DNA of 37,382 nt from Pseudoalteromonas sp. G4. GTDB lineage: Bacteria > Pseudomonadota > Gammaproteobacteria > Enterobacterales > Alteromonadaceae. The stretch covers positions 1 to 37,382 of the forward strand of contig NZ_JAPEHW010000038.1 of the NCBI RefSeq assembly GCF_028875915.1, written 5' to 3'. The position numbers and the translations under genes are program-made. Below are positions 1-8,306 of this stretch, in pieces; the first letter of the stretch is position 1, and every line of letters starts with the position of its first letter. Under the pieces are notes generated by a model. The model was not told where the DNA came from. It made no database searches and saw nothing but the letters and a program-made list of their open reading frames with translations.

Positions 1-29
1 ACGCTTTAGAATGTCCTTTTTTGGAATGT

Positions 30-105
30 GGGGCTATAGCTCAGCTGGGAGAGCGCCTGCCTTGCACGCAGGAGGTCAGCAGTTCGATCCTGCTTAGCTC
101 CACCA
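30..105 (+). tRNA. tRNA-Ala (anticodon TGC)
   Basis: A 76-nt cloverleaf. The acceptor strand GGGGCTA pairs with TAGCTCC (one G-T wobble) and is followed by an encoded CCA. The anticodon stem CCTGC/GCAGG encloses the loop CTTGCAC, giving anticodon TGC (Ala). The T arm has the usual TTCGATC. Only 29 bases precede it, so it cannot be seen whether it belongs to a tRNA cluster. Confidence 0.95.
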
Positions 106-174
106 CTTTCCAACCTCTTATTTTTAAATTCAATATTTACTATTTCAAATAAAAATCTCTTGTTTCATTTATCT

Positions 175-183
175 TGATATAAT
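175..183 (+). promoter_or_regulatory. Extended -10 promoter for the EamA transporter
   Basis: TGATATAAT combines a perfect TATAAT with the TG extension. No good -35 lies at the right distance, which fits an extended -10 promoter. Transcription would start near 190, leaving a leader of about 23 nt. No clear Shine-Dalgarno precedes the ATG at 213. Confidence 0.4.
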
Positions 184-212
184 GCGCTAAAATCCTATTT
201 TTACTGCTTATT

Positions 213-1085
213 ATGTCCCCTGAAAAGCAAAGTTTAACGTTTTTACACATTGCCGTATTACTGTTTGGCGGTACTGCTCTATTTGCTAAATTAATTGGCC
301 TAAATGCACTCGACATTACAGTTTATCGCACCGCCATTGCCGCTGTTGCACTCACCGCTTTCTTAATATTAACCAAACAAGCTATTCGACTAAGACAGCT
401 TCGCGATTATGGCATTGCCATAATGCTTGGTATTGTTGTGGGTCTACACTGGGTTACTTACTTTGCAGGTATGCAAATGGCGGGCATTACCATTGGTATT
501 ATCGCATTTTTTACCTACCCGGTAATGACGGTATTTATGGAGCCTCTGTTTTCTAAACGGCTACCTCACCTACAAGATGTATTTATTGCCATTATGGTGT
601 TACTCGGTATTTACCTCTTAGTGCCCGAGGCAAATTTAGGCAATCAAGTAACTTTAGGCATTGTCACAGGAGTGTTTTCAGGTTTTTTATTTGCGCTTCG
701 TAATATTTTGCAAAAGCGCTACTTTGTGGGCTATTCAGGGCCGCAAACAATGCTTTATCAAGCGCTAGTTGCCAGCATTATGCTGTGCGCCTTTATTGAA
801 GTGCCGATTAATCAAGTAGCTGAAAACGATCTCTATTTATTATTACTTGTTGGGGTTGTTTTTACTGCAGCACCACATGCGTTTTTTGCAGCTAGTTTAA
901 GGCATTTAAGCGCTAAAACAGCAGGGCTAATTTCTTGCTTGCAACCTCTGTATGCTAGTTTCTTCGCATTTTTACTGCTCAATGAACATATAACCTTAAC
1001 TACATTAATCGGTGGTACTTTAGTTATCAGTGGCGCTTTTTTTGAAACTTACTTAGTCAACAAACAAGCAAAAGCGACAAAATAA
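213..1085 (+). CDS. EamA/DMT-family transporter
   Basis: A 290-residue, very hydrophobic inner-membrane protein with about ten predicted membrane helices in two halves, the layout of the drug/metabolite transporter superfamily (two EamA repeats, roughly residues 8-137 and 148-280). The small-residue-rich helices and the late motif with Gln-Pro-Leu followed by an acidic residue before the last helix (around 243-258) are typical. Members export or import small metabolites or amino acids; the substrate cannot be read from the sequence. It stands alone on the plus strand between tRNA-Ala and the phosphodiesterase gene. Start ATG 213 lies just downstream of an extended -10. Family assignment is secure, function is not. 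Confidence 0.85.
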   Translation: MSPEKQSLTFLHIAVLLFGGTALFAKLIGLNALDITVYRTAIAAVALTAFLILTKQAIRLRQLRDYGIAIMLGIVVGLHWVTYFAGMQMAGITIGIIAFFTYPVMTVFMEPLFSKRLPHLQDVFIAIMVLLGIYLLVPEANLGNQVTLGIVTGVFSGFLFALRNILQKRYFVGYSGPQTMLYQALVASIMLCAFIEVPINQVAENDLYLLLLVGVVFTAAPHAFFAASLRHLSAKTAGLISCLQPLYASFFAFLLLNEHITLTTLIGGTLVISGAFFETYLVNKQAKATK

Positions 1086-1086
1086 C

Positions 1087-1104
1087 TAACCTGAGCTCGG
1101 GTTA
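1087..1104. repeat. 18-bp dyad centred on GAGCTC
   Basis: TAACCTGAGCTCGGGTTA is a near-perfect palindrome (one T-G pair) immediately after the transporter stop codon. There is no T tract, so it is a poor intrinsic terminator. It could be a protein-binding site or a transcript-end hairpin. Confidence 0.35.
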
Positions 1105-1118
1105 AGAAGTTAACTATA

Positions 1119-1205
1119 GTGAATCAAAAAGAGATCAATCTTGATTGGTTTCAAAGTAATTATGCCGCTTATACTCAAAGCTGTGGTAAGTTAATTGCGA
1201 GATAA
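1119..1205 (+). other. Possible 28-residue ORF or gene remnant
   Basis: GTG-initiated frame of 28 codons plus TAA in the gap between the transporter and the phosphodiesterase, with AAGAAG at a plausible Shine-Dalgarno distance. The peptide begins VNQKEINLDWF and looks like the beginning of a soluble protein, so it may be the broken 5' end of a lost gene. The only support is composition and the ribosome-binding site; it may be chance. Confidence 0.2.
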
Positions 1206-1247
1206 ACTAGCGCACGATTTTGACTAAGTGTGAGAAGGGTTTGGTTT

Positions 1248-1949
1248 ATGAAAGTTTTTGCCCACAGAGGTGCCAGTGGCTTGTATCCTGAAAATACGCG
1301 TTCAGCTATTCTTGCCGCTTTAGAGCTTGGAGTTGATGGCATTGAAATCGATATTCAAAGCACATTAGATGGATTTGTAGTTATCCACGACACTTGGTTA
1401 GATCGCACCACCAATGGTCAAGGAAAAGTAAATAAACTGAGCACAGCAGAAGTACAGCAGTATGATGCAGGGGAAGGTCAATCAGTCCCCTCTCTTGAAC
1501 AAGTATTTCATTGGGTTCACGATAACACTTTACTTAATTTGGAACTCAAACACACTTTTGCACTCGATAAATTTGTCACCTTGATAGAGCAAAATGTGCA
1601 GTCAGGATTTCTTTCTCGCGAAAATTTATTAATTTCCTCTTTTGATCACCACCAGCTTAAGTGGCTCAAACAGCATTTACCTTGGGTAAAAATTGGCGCA
1701 TTAACTAGCTCAATCCCCTTGGGCTATTGTGAATTTGCCGAGCGATTAAATGCCTATAGCGTTCATGTTGATAAAAATTTTATTAACCACGAGTATGTTG
1801 CTGATGCAAAAGCGAGAAACCTTAAAGTTTTTGCCTATACTGTAGATAAACAGGAAGATATTGAGGACATGATGTCGCTTGGTATTGATGGTATATTTAC
1901 AAACTACCCATCAAAAGCACAAAACCTCCTCTTGCAAAAATCAATTTAA
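1248..1949 (+). CDS. Glycerophosphodiester phosphodiesterase (cytosolic type)
   Basis: Hydrolyses glycerophosphodiesters, released by phospholipid turnover, to sn-glycerol 3-phosphate and an alcohol. The 233-residue protein is one GDPD TIM barrel: HRGASG near the N-terminus followed by PENT, then the acidic metal-binding IEID and the catalytic-loop His in VVIHD, and a C-terminal VFAYTVD...GIDGIFTNYP, all family hallmarks. There is no signal peptide, so it should act in the cytoplasm like UgpQ. An in-frame GTG at 1230 would add six residues, but GAGAAGGG (1232-1239) sits correctly for the ATG at 1248, which puts the family His-Arg motif close to the N-terminus as usual. No ugp transport genes are adjacent. 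Confidence 0.9.
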   Translation: MKVFAHRGASGLYPENTRSAILAALELGVDGIEIDIQSTLDGFVVIHDTWLDRTTNGQGKVNKLSTAEVQQYDAGEGQSVPSLEQVFHWVHDNTLLNLELKHTFALDKFVTLIEQNVQSGFLSRENLLISSFDHHQLKWLKQHLPWVKIGALTSSIPLGYCEFAERLNAYSVHVDKNFINHEYVADAKARNLKVFAYTVDKQEDIEDMMSLGIDGIFTNYPSKAQNLLLQKSI

Positions 1950-1989
1950 CTCAAGATGTTCATATAAAGAGTTAATTTAGGGGCATTCA

Positions 1990-2502
1990 ATGGACCAAAA
2001 AGAACAGCAGAATTTGTTTTGTTTTCGTGAAGAAGCAGCCCGCCTCTTACTTTTATGCAATACACAGTTAGCATTAAGCGTTACACAAAGTGATGGTGAT
2101 ATTTTATCGCTTAGCACTGTTTTTCAGGATCTTGCCGCTATTTGCAACCAATTAGAAAATGAAAAAAGCACTTCGTCGAAATTAGATGACTTGCACCAAC
2201 AGATCCAGCACAGTGTGAATAATGGCGTTATGGCTTTCCAGTTTTATGATCGATTAACACAACAGTTATCGCATATTCAGCAAACAATGGATCAACTAAG
2301 CCATTTAATTCAAGATAGTGAAAACTTAGCCGATGAAGATAAGTGGCATGCGCTACGCACCCATTTAAAAAATAGTTATTCCATGGAGTCTGAGCATCAA
2401 ATTTATGACGCCATTATGGAAGGTAAAACAAAACAACAAGCACTTGAGATATATCACCATATAGAACAACAACAAGGTGATGATGATATTGAGCTTTTTT
2501 AA
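1990..2502 (+). CDS. Unknown soluble helical protein paired with a chemoreceptor
   Basis: 170 residues, acidic, Gln-rich, predicted almost wholly helical, with no signal peptide or membrane segment. A central heptad-like stretch (about residues 75-110, FQFYDRLTQQLSHI) resembles the long helices of chemotaxis-associated proteins. The C-terminus is the acidic-hydrophobic tail DDDIELF, reminiscent of short peptide tails that dock to partner proteins (compare the CheY-binding tail of CheZ), but the protein lacks a recognisable CheZ catalytic motif. It ends 28 nt before the chemoreceptor gene on the same strand, so co-transcription is likely. I infer a signalling role from that context only; the family is not recognised with certainty. 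Confidence 0.65.
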   Translation: MDQKEQQNLFCFREEAARLLLLCNTQLALSVTQSDGDILSLSTVFQDLAAICNQLENEKSTSSKLDDLHQQIQHSVNNGVMAFQFYDRLTQQLSHIQQTMDQLSHLIQDSENLADEDKWHALRTHLKNSYSMESEHQIYDAIMEGKTKQQALEIYHHIEQQQGDDDIELF

Positions 2503-2530
2503 ATGGTAAAGGTCATTTAAGGCATGAAAA

Positions 2531-3751
2531 ATGAGTTCTTTATATATGCAATTATACGAAACAATTGAAAAAACCTTTTTCTTTACATTAACCCGTAAAA
2601 TCTTTGGCAATTTAAGTTTTCTTTTTGCCTTTCAAGTTATTACTTTAATTTGGCTATATCAAGAACTAGCTGATAATGGCAATATTGATATGAGCTATTG
2701 GCTTATCGCGTTAATCAGTATTGGCAGTTTCTTTTTTACCTGCTTTTACATGCATTTTTTAATTGTGCGCCCCGTCAATGCTTTAAAGAAAACACTGACT
2801 GATATCAATGAAAAAGGTGCTGATTTAGCAACCCATTTACCCCAGTTTACCTTTGATGAATTTCGTGAACTCAGCGAGCAATACAATACCTTTGTCTCGC
2901 GTTTAGAAGCGCTATTAAAACAGGTCTATGAAAAAGCAGAGCTTGCTGAAATGACCAATCAAAATGTAACTAAGTCGATGACTGAAACCAACCGCATTGG
3001 TGAAGAACAATTAGCACTTAGTAATACGATTTTTACCGCCAGCGAAGAAGTTAGCCAAAGCCTTAATCAAATTTCGCAAAATACCCAAATGACCTTTGAT
3101 GCAAATGTGGAAAACTTGAGTAAAGTTCACACCTCGGCCAGTGAAATTGGTAATCTAGTTACCAAAATCCAACGTATGACAGAGCTACTAAGTAGCTTTG
3201 CTGACACTGTTGGCGGTTTAAAAGAGAACTCAGATAACATTCGCAAAATTCTCACCATGGTAGAAGAGTTTTCGGATCAAACGAACTTACTTGCACTTAA
3301 TGCGGCAATTGAAGCTGCACGCGCTGGAGAAGCTGGTCGAGGTTTTGCTGTTGTTGCTGACGAAGTACGCTCGCTTTCAGTAAAAGTAAACGACGCCACA
3401 CGCCAAATTAATGATTTTATAAATCAAATGAATACACTGGTTAATGAAACCAACAAAGAAACTGAGCAGTTGATTGAGCAATCGAGCAGTGCAGAAAGCT
3501 CCATCGCCAGCACCAGTGAAGTATTTAATCAAATGACCGAAGAGTTAGAGAGTAACCAATCGCAACTACAAGAGATTGTTGCAGCGGTGCATCAATTAGA
3601 GCATACACAGCAGCAAACCCATTCATCGGTACAGCAAATTGTTGAGCTAGGTTATATCGCGAAAGATAATATCGCCAATGCCAATGAAAATAGCCGCGAG
3701 TTACAGTGCCAAACCTCAGACACTAAAAAAGATCTTGAGCAATTTATTTAA
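2531..3751 (+). CDS. Methyl-accepting chemotaxis protein without a periplasmic sensor domain
   Basis: A 406-residue chemoreceptor that should signal through CheA/CheW to the flagellar motor. Two membrane helices (about 27-44 and 57-79) are separated by only about 12 residues, so there is no periplasmic ligand domain. A HAMP linker follows (from about 77, with the usual Pro at 81, to 130), then a long coiled-coil signalling domain. The highly conserved hairpin (about 246-285) contains [19 protein letters not shown] and [11 protein letters not shown]. No C-terminal CheR-docking pentapeptide is present; it ends DLEQFI. Sensing is presumably through the membrane, cytoplasm or a partner such as the upstream 170-residue protein. 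Start ATG 2531 has TTAAGG upstream; an ATG at 2524 is out of frame and closes quickly. Confidence 0.93.
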   Translation: MSSLYMQLYETIEKTFFFTLTRKIFGNLSFLFAFQVITLIWLYQELADNGNIDMSYWLIALISIGSFFFTCFYMHFLIVRPVNALKKTLTDINEKGADLATHLPQFTFDEFRELSEQYNTFVSRLEALLKQVYEKAELAEMTNQNVTKSMTETNRIGEEQLALSNTIFTASEEVSQSLNQISQNTQMTFDANVENLSKVHTSASEIGNLVTKIQRMTELLSSFADTVGGLKENSDNIRKILTMVEEFSDQTNLLALNAAIEAARAGEAGRGFAVVADEVRSLSVKVNDATRQINDFINQMNTLVNETNKETEQLIEQSSSAESSIASTSEVFNQMTEELESNQSQLQEIVAAVHQLEHTQQQTHSSVQQIVELGYIAKDNIANANENSRELQCQTSDTKKDLEQFI

Positions 3752-3763
3752 TTCGATTTGACT

Positions 3764-3782
3764 GAGAGGGTTATGCCCTCTC
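3764..3782. terminator. Weak convergent hairpin between the MCP gene and epmA
   Basis: GAGAGGG and CCCTCTC form a 7-bp stem around a 5-nt loop at the meeting point of the plus-strand receptor gene and the minus-strand epmA, whose stop codon is in the loop. There is no strong T tract on either side, so termination is plausible but unproven. Confidence 0.35.
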
Positions 3783-4742
3783 CACATCAAATGCAATAAC
3801 ATCAGAAATACGCTTTGCATTAAGCGCTAACATTAATAACCTATCAACCCCTAACGCAACACCTGAACATTGTGGTAAACCATGTGAAAGGGCAGCAAGA
3901 AAACGCTCATCAACAGTTACTTCAGCCAAACCCTGCACTTTACGCTTGTTGTTATCATCAATAAAACGTTGGCGCTGCTCATCGGCTTCGGTGAGTTCAT
4001 CAAACCCATTAGCTAACTCCATACCTTTAAAGTACAGCTCAAATCGTTCTGCAACGCGGTTATCATCCGAGTTTAGTTTTGCCAGTGCCGCTTGAGATGC
4101 AGGAAAGTGATAAACAAAACAAGGCGTTTTTTGGCCAATTTTAGGTTCAATGCACATGCAAAATAGCAGCTGCAATAAGGTGTCTTTGTCATTCTCTTGC
4201 TCTGCAATATGTTCAAACCCTTGTTGCTTAGCAAGTTGTGATAATTCTTCAATAGATGCTGTTAAAGGGTCGCACGCTAAATGCGTTATAAATGCTTGTT
4301 GATACGAGATACGCTCTGCTTTTTCTGAACCCACTACCGCAATCATTAAATCATCTATTTCATCCATTAATTGCGCAGCATTAAACCCGGGGCGATACCA
4401 TTCAAGCATGGTAAATTCAGGATTGTGATGACGACCCGCTTCTTCATTGCGAAAGGCTTTTGCCAGTTGAAAAATCGCGCCAGACCCCGCAGCTAGCAAA
4501 CGCTTCATGGCAAATTCAGGCGATGTTTGTAAATAAAGCGGTAGCCCTTTAGCAAAGCCTGGACCAACAAACTGGGTACTAAAACTAGCGAGGTGAATAT
4601 CGGTTACACTTGCTTGTGAAAGGCTTGGTGTTTCTACTTCCATCACATTTCGTGCATAAAAAAAATCACGAATAGTTTTTAGCAAAGATGCGCGTGCTTT
4701 TAAGTTTTCAATCGATGCGCTTGGTTGCCAGTTTATGCTCAT
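3771..4742 (-). CDS. epmA: EF-P--(R)-beta-lysine ligase EpmA (PoxA/YjeA)
   Basis: Activates (R)-beta-lysine with ATP and attaches it to the conserved lysine of EF-P. At 323 residues it is the catalytic core of a class II lysyl-tRNA synthetase without the anticodon-binding domain. Class II motifs are visible: motif 2 [14 protein letters not shown] with MLEWYR, the amino-acid pocket [11 protein letters not shown], and motif 3 [12 protein letters not shown] near the C-terminus. It lies downstream of efp on the same strand, but an intrinsic terminator separates them. Together with efp and epmB the whole beta-lysylation module is here; the hydroxylase gene epmC is not in the window. No irregularity is visible. 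Confidence 0.95.
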   Translation of the reverse strand: MSINWQPSASIENLKARASLLKTIRDFFYARNVMEVETPSLSQASVTDIHLASFSTQFVGPGFAKGLPLYLQTSPEFAMKRLLAAGSGAIFQLAKAFRNEEAGRHHNPEFTMLEWYRPGFNAAQLMDEIDDLMIAVVGSEKAERISYQQAFITHLACDPLTASIEELSQLAKQQGFEHIAEQENDKDTLLQLLFCMCIEPKIGQKTPCFVYHFPASQAALAKLNSDDNRVAERFELYFKGMELANGFDELTEADEQRQRFIDDNNKRKVQGLAEVTVDERFLAALSHGLPQCSGVALGVDRLLMLALNAKRISDVIAFDVERA

Positions 4743-4772
4743 TTTTTATCGCCTAAAATAGATCTAAAACAA

Positions 4773-4800
4773 AAAAATCCCAGCGTTTGCTGGGATTTTC
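4773..4800 (-). terminator. Intrinsic terminator of efp
   Basis: AAAATCCCAGC / GCTGGGATTTT, an 11-bp stem with a 3-4 nt loop, followed on the minus strand by a run of seven T. It lies 24 bases past the efp stop codon and before epmA, so efp can be expressed independently of epmA. Confidence 0.85.
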
Positions 4801-4823
4801 TTTGATTAAATACTTAATCAAAA

Positions 4824-5393
4824 TTACTTTTGTGCACGACCAACGTATTCGCCAGAACGTGTATCCACTTTAACTACTTCGCCAATTTGAACGAATAGAG
4901 GAACACGTACTACAGCACCTGTTGTTAGTGTAGCAGGCTTACCACCAGTACCTGCAGTATCACCTTTTAGACCAGGATCTGTGTCTGTGATTTCAAGCTC
5001 AACGAAGTTTGGCGGTGTTACAGAAATTGGGTTACCGTTCCACAGTGTGATAGTACAGGTGTTGTTTTCAACTAACCATTTAACGCTTTCGCCAACTGCT
5101 TTTTCGTCAGCAGCAACTTGCTCAAATGTTTCATTGTTCATGAAGTGCCAGAATTCACCGTCTGTATATAGGTAATCTAATTCGATATCCATTACGTCAG
5201 CAGCTTCAACACTTTCACCTGATTTAAATGTTTTTTCTAACACTTTACCAGAAATTAGCTTACGAACTTTTACACGGTTAAATGCTTGGCCTTTACCCGG
5301 TTTTACAACTTCATTTTCAAGAATTGAACAAGGCTCGCCATCTAACATAAATTTTAGGCCGCCCTTGAACTCATTGGTGCTATAATTCGCCAT
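4824..5393 (-). CDS. efp: Elongation factor P
   Basis: Binds between the ribosomal P and E sites and relieves stalling at consecutive prolines. The 189-residue length and three beta-barrel domains are standard. The loop KPGKGQAF carries Lys34, the residue modified by EpmA with beta-lysine made by EpmB, and the C-terminus has the conserved [11 protein letters not shown] signature. The Shine-Dalgarno GAGGAAACG is immediately upstream of the ATG. It is divergent from epmB (42-bp gap) and has its own terminator downstream. The Lys34-type loop and nearby epmA/epmB agree that this is the beta-lysylated class rather than the rhamnosylated Arg32 class. Confidence 0.97.
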   Translation of the reverse strand: MANYSTNEFKGGLKFMLDGEPCSILENEVVKPGKGQAFNRVKVRKLISGKVLEKTFKSGESVEAADVMDIELDYLYTDGEFWHFMNNETFEQVAADEKAVGESVKWLVENNTCTITLWNGNPISVTPPNFVELEITDTDPGLKGDTAGTGGKPATLTTGAVVRVPLFVQIGEVVKVDTRSGEYVGRAQK

Positions 5394-5435
5394 CGTTTCC
5401 TCTATCGAATAATTTTTTACATAACTGATCGGCTA

Positions 5436-6455
5436 ATGATACAAAGAATTGAAGCAAATTTGCAGACTAACTGGCAAAAAGAATTAGCAAATGCCGTTTC
5501 TGACCCAAAAGCGTTGCTTAAGTTACTGGAAATTGACTCAAAAAATCTCAGTGAAGATATTGCCGCACGCAAACTTTTTGCAATGCGTGTACCGCTTCCT
5601 TTTATTGCCCGTATGGAAAAAGGAAACCTTAGCGATCCACTACTTCGTCAAGTTTTACCATTAGCCCAAGAGTTTGAAACTCATCCAGGGTATACCAATG
5701 ACCCACTTGAAGAGCAGAATAATAGCACTCCGGGGTTATTGCACAAATATAAATCTCGTGTGTTACTGATTTTTCGCGGTGGCTGCGCAATTAATTGCCG
5801 CTATTGTTTTCGCAGGCATTTCCCCTACCAAGATAATCACCAAAATAAACAAGGTTTGTTAACTGCGCTTGAGTACATTGCAAAGCACTCTGAAATTAAC
5901 GAGGTGATACTCAGTGGTGGTGACCCACTCATGGCCAATGATGAAGCGCTCTTTTGGTTTGTTGAGCAGCTAGAAGCGATTAAACACGTTACGCGATTAC
6001 GTATTCACTCGCGTTTACCTGTGGTAATCCCTGCACGAATTACAGATGCCTTTTTAACTTTACCCACTCACACTCGCTTAAAACTTATTTTGGTTACTCA
6101 TATCAACCACGCTAATGAGATTGATGAAATATTAACTACCAAATTAAAAGCAGTAAAAAGTGCGGGATACACGCTACTCAATCAAGCGGTGTTATTGAAA
6201 GACATCAACGACAGTGCTTTGGCACAAGTTGCTTTATCTGAAAAGCTATTTGAAGCGGATGTATTACCTTATTACCTACACTTATTAGATAAAGTGCAAG
6301 GGGCACATCATTTTGCTGTGTCAGATAATGAAGCGGTAAAACTTCACCAGCAGTTATTAGCCGAATTGCCTGGCTTTTTGGTGCCAAAGTTAGTGCGTGA
6401 AATTGGGGGTGAAAAGAGTAAAACACCCATTGATTTAGGCATGTATCAATATTAA
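5436..6455 (+). CDS. epmB: EF-P beta-lysylation protein EpmB (lysine 2,3-aminomutase-like, radical SAM)
   Basis: Converts (S)-alpha-lysine to (R)-beta-lysine, the donor for EF-P modification. The 339-residue protein has the radical-SAM cluster motif CxxxCxxC in CAINCRYCFRRHFPY (about residues 113-127), the SAM-binding ILSGGDPL, and the lysine-mutase motifs RIHSRLPVVIPARI and LVTHINH. It is shorter than clostridial lysine 2,3-aminomutases because it lacks the C-terminal oligomerisation extension, as is typical of EpmB. It is transcribed divergently from efp; the 42-bp gap must hold part of both control regions. There is no strong Shine-Dalgarno before ATG 5436. Confidence 0.95.
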   Translation: MIQRIEANLQTNWQKELANAVSDPKALLKLLEIDSKNLSEDIAARKLFAMRVPLPFIARMEKGNLSDPLLRQVLPLAQEFETHPGYTNDPLEEQNNSTPGLLHKYKSRVLLIFRGGCAINCRYCFRRHFPYQDNHQNKQGLLTALEYIAKHSEINEVILSGGDPLMANDEALFWFVEQLEAIKHVTRLRIHSRLPVVIPARITDAFLTLPTHTRLKLILVTHINHANEIDEILTTKLKAVKSAGYTLLNQAVLLKDINDSALAQVALSEKLFEADVLPYYLHLLDKVQGAHHFAVSDNEAVKLHQQLLAELPGFLVPKLVREIGGEKSKTPIDLGMYQY

Positions 6456-6498
6456 AGCGCTTTTAAAAGCGAATACATGGTAAGAAGCACACAAAAAA

Positions 6499-6532
6499 AA
6501 GTAAACCCCCACAAAATACTGGGGCTTTACTT
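6499..6532 (-). terminator. Terminator downstream of the YjfB-like gene
   Basis: AAGTAAA-CCCCCA and TGGGGCTTTACTT pair with a single bulge around a short loop. On the minus strand the stem is followed by a T run (the complement of aaaaaaaa at 6493-6500). It also separates the gene from the convergent epmB. Confidence 0.65.
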
Positions 6533-6592
6533 CGGGAGCTTAGAAAATAAATCTTAGTTTAATAATAAACTTCGTATGCGCTTAATCTAGCA

Positions 6593-6802
6593 CTACACAT
6601 ACACATCAATATTATTACCTAAGCTTGCAGTTGGCTTACTTGGGCTTGGCAGCGACTGCATGGTTTGCGTTGCAGCTTCAATTAGAGCAAGCGCTGCTTT
6701 ACCATCTGCCTGTTGCTGACGTTTAGCCAGTGATGCGCTAAGTACTTCAGCACTTTCACTGCTATTCATCGTCGGCAAACTTGCACCTGATATATTCATC
6801 AT
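6593..6802 (-). CDS. YjfB-like putative motility protein
   Basis: A 69-residue soluble protein. Its helical middle (SLAKRQQQADGKAAL) and closing LGNNIDVYV resemble the small YjfB family, whose members end in a LGxxIDxxV motif and are listed as putative motility proteins (described from Bacillus under SigD control). The function is not established in any member as far as I know. It begins with two Met codons; GTGAGG lies only two bases before the first ATG (6802), so the second (6799) is probably used. It is monocistronic, with its own terminator, and divergent from the 97-residue gene. Confidence 0.6.
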   Translation of the reverse strand: MMNISGASLPTMNSSESAEVLSASLAKRQQQADGKAALALIEAATQTMQSLPSPSKPTASLGNNIDVYV

Positions 6803-6872
6803 GACCTCACCTGTAAATTAAACTGTGTTACTATATCGGCCAAGTATAGTTAGACTTTAGTAATTTTTTATC

Positions 6873-7166
6873 ATGAATTCGGTTATTTCTGAACTTAATA
6901 ACAATCTAAAAGTATTATATCGCCAAGCTATTGATGCAGATGGCAAATTAGATGCACTTCAGCAGCAAGGTAAAGGCAAGTTTAAAACCTTATTTAATGA
7001 CGACAGTGGCTTTTCTATTGAAGCTAAACGTTTTAAACCTTATGTGCTTGAAGTTGCAAGTGAGGTTGAAGTCTTGTCAAATCAAGAAGACATAGACCAA
7101 GCATTACTAAAAAGTGTTGTGATTAAAATGCAGCACTTGCATCAGTTATTAGCCAGCTTTAAGTAA
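6873..7166 (+). CDS. Conserved small soluble protein of unknown function
   Basis: 97 residues, no signal peptide or membrane segment, predicted mostly helical. It has an N-terminal helix (NNNLKVLYRQAIDADGKLDAL), a central Lys/Phe-rich segment (GKGKFKTLF followed by SGFSIEAKRFKPYV) and an acidic C-terminal half. The composition and codon use match the neighbours, so it is very probably a real gene, but I cannot name a family. It sits 42 nt before another small plus-strand gene and 70 nt from the divergent YjfB-like gene; the cluster suggests, but does not prove, a shared role. Confidence 0.6.
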   Translation: MNSVISELNNNLKVLYRQAIDADGKLDALQQQGKGKFKTLFNDDSGFSIEAKRFKPYVLEVASEVEVLSNQEDIDQALLKSVVIKMQHLHQLLASFK

Positions 7167-7208
7167 CTAGCCTATAATTTAAACAGTAATGTTTTTCTTG
7201 AGGTTGTT

Positions 7209-7517
7209 ATGTCTGCCGTATCACCCGTTACAGCAGGGAGTGAAATTGCCGTTTCAACAACATCTAAGCTAACGCCTAATAATAACAATGTCGAAAGTGA
7301 CATTGGACTTACAGGGTTTAGTCAAGACGTGGTTAATATTTCAAAATTGGCAAGAGAAAAACAACAGCAATCTCAACTTTCAACTGAGCAAGAAATCAAG
7401 CAGATCCAAACTGATGTGATCCGTGTCACCAGCACAATTGGCCAGTCAAAAGCAGCTGGAAATTTAAGTGAATCACAAGCTGATAAGCTTTATAAAAAAA
7501 TAGCAGCGCTATTATAG
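7209..7517 (+). CDS. Small Ser/Thr/Gln-rich protein of unknown function
   Basis: 102 residues. The first 35 are low-complexity (Ser, Thr, Asn) and probably disordered. After a DVVNISKLAREK motif come two amphipathic helices ending in QADKLYKKIAALL. No signal peptide. A disordered N-terminus with C-terminal helices is reminiscent of small regulatory proteins such as anti-sigma factors or chaperones of the flagellar system, but no diagnostic motif is present. TTGAGG precedes the ATG at a good distance. The stop codon lies inside the terminator hairpin. Confidence 0.6.
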   Translation: MSAVSPVTAGSEIAVSTTSKLTPNNNNVESDIGLTGFSQDVVNISKLAREKQQQSQLSTEQEIKQIQTDVIRVTSTIGQSKAAGNLSESQADKLYKKIAALL

Positions 7518-7524
7518 CGCTGCT
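7502..7524. terminator. Bidirectional terminator shared by convergent genes
   Basis: AGCAGCGCTAT and ATAGCGCTGCT form a perfect 11-bp inverted repeat around one base (in practice a 9-bp stem with a small loop). It is flanked by aaaaaaa on the left, giving a T run on the minus strand, and by ttctta on the right. It overlaps the last codons of the 102-residue gene and ends 8 bases from the DUF3016 stop codon. Confidence 0.8.
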
Positions 7525-7531
7525 TTCTTAC

Positions 7532-8026
7532 TTAGTGAGCATTTACTATTGGTAGAAGTTCATTTTCAAACCACTCTGTAATTAAGCGCTTTTCATGCAT
7601 AAACTCTTCTTCACGACCGCGGCGGATTTTATCCATAAAACCCATATCTTTTAATTCAGCCTCGCCTTTATCAACTACCTTGCCATTAGCATCAGTTAAC
7701 GCGTAACTAAACTTAATTTTTGGAAAATAAATTGGTTTTACAACACGAATTTCATTAGCACCACCAAACCGAACGTCGCCAGCCAAGTCAATATCATTCA
7801 CTGTTACACCTAACTTGTACCCTTCTGGTAACTGCTCTGCTAGTTTTTGAAAGTGCTTAGTAAATTGCTTTTCTATGCGCTTATGATATCCACCTCGTGT
7901 TTCGTTAGAGGCTCTTACATCAGTAAAGTCGTTAAACTTTCCATAAGTAACACTTGCCTCACCTGCAAATGCTGAAACAGATGACATTGATACAACACTG
8001 AATAAAAGTACGTTGACTAATTTCAT
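7532..8026 (-). CDS. DUF3016 family exported protein
   Basis: 164 residues with a clear Sec signal peptide (MKLVNVLLFSVVSMSSVSAFAG, cleavage after about residue 21), so periplasmic. The mature part starts with a VTYGKFNDFTDVR segment, followed by a helix with lipid-like KRIEKQFTKHFQKLAEQLPEGYKLGV and a beta-rich half (VNDIDLAGD, IYFPKIKFSY) that match the DUF3016 family of marine Gammaproteobacteria. The biochemical role is unknown. It is monocistronic with an AGGAGAAAA ribosome-binding site and convergent with the 102-residue gene. The family call rests on memory of its length and motif layout. Confidence 0.7.
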   Translation of the reverse strand: MKLVNVLLFSVVSMSSVSAFAGEASVTYGKFNDFTDVRASNETRGGYHKRIEKQFTKHFQKLAEQLPEGYKLGVTVNDIDLAGDVRFGGANEIRVVKPIYFPKIKFSYALTDANGKVVDKGEAELKDMGFMDKIRRGREEEFMHEKRLITEWFENELLPIVNAH

Positions 8027-8306
8027 AAGTTTTCTCCTAGAGAGCTGGCAAGTGCCGCAATGCTACTTGCTTTATCAGTTTATAATTATTATCAATCCTG
8101 ATGATTAATATACGCTTAACAAAACAAAATTTCATAACTTTAATCAATTAGCATTACATAACAATCTCATTTTTATCGTTTTCATGTAGGAAAAAGTGCT
8201 TAATTTGTGAAACGTATTAAACCAACTAAACTTTAGATTATGTCGCATTGAATACACTTTATTACAGATAACGGCGATTGCTGTAGATAATTAAAAGGAT
8301 ATAGTT

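Noticed and set aside
1230..1247. An upstream GTG start for the phosphodiesterase
   Set aside because: The ribosome-binding sequence GAGAAGGG lies inside that extension and fits the ATG at 1248.
1990..2502. A CheZ homologue
   Set aside because: Only the helical character and acidic tail are reminiscent; the CheZ catalytic motif and length are missing.
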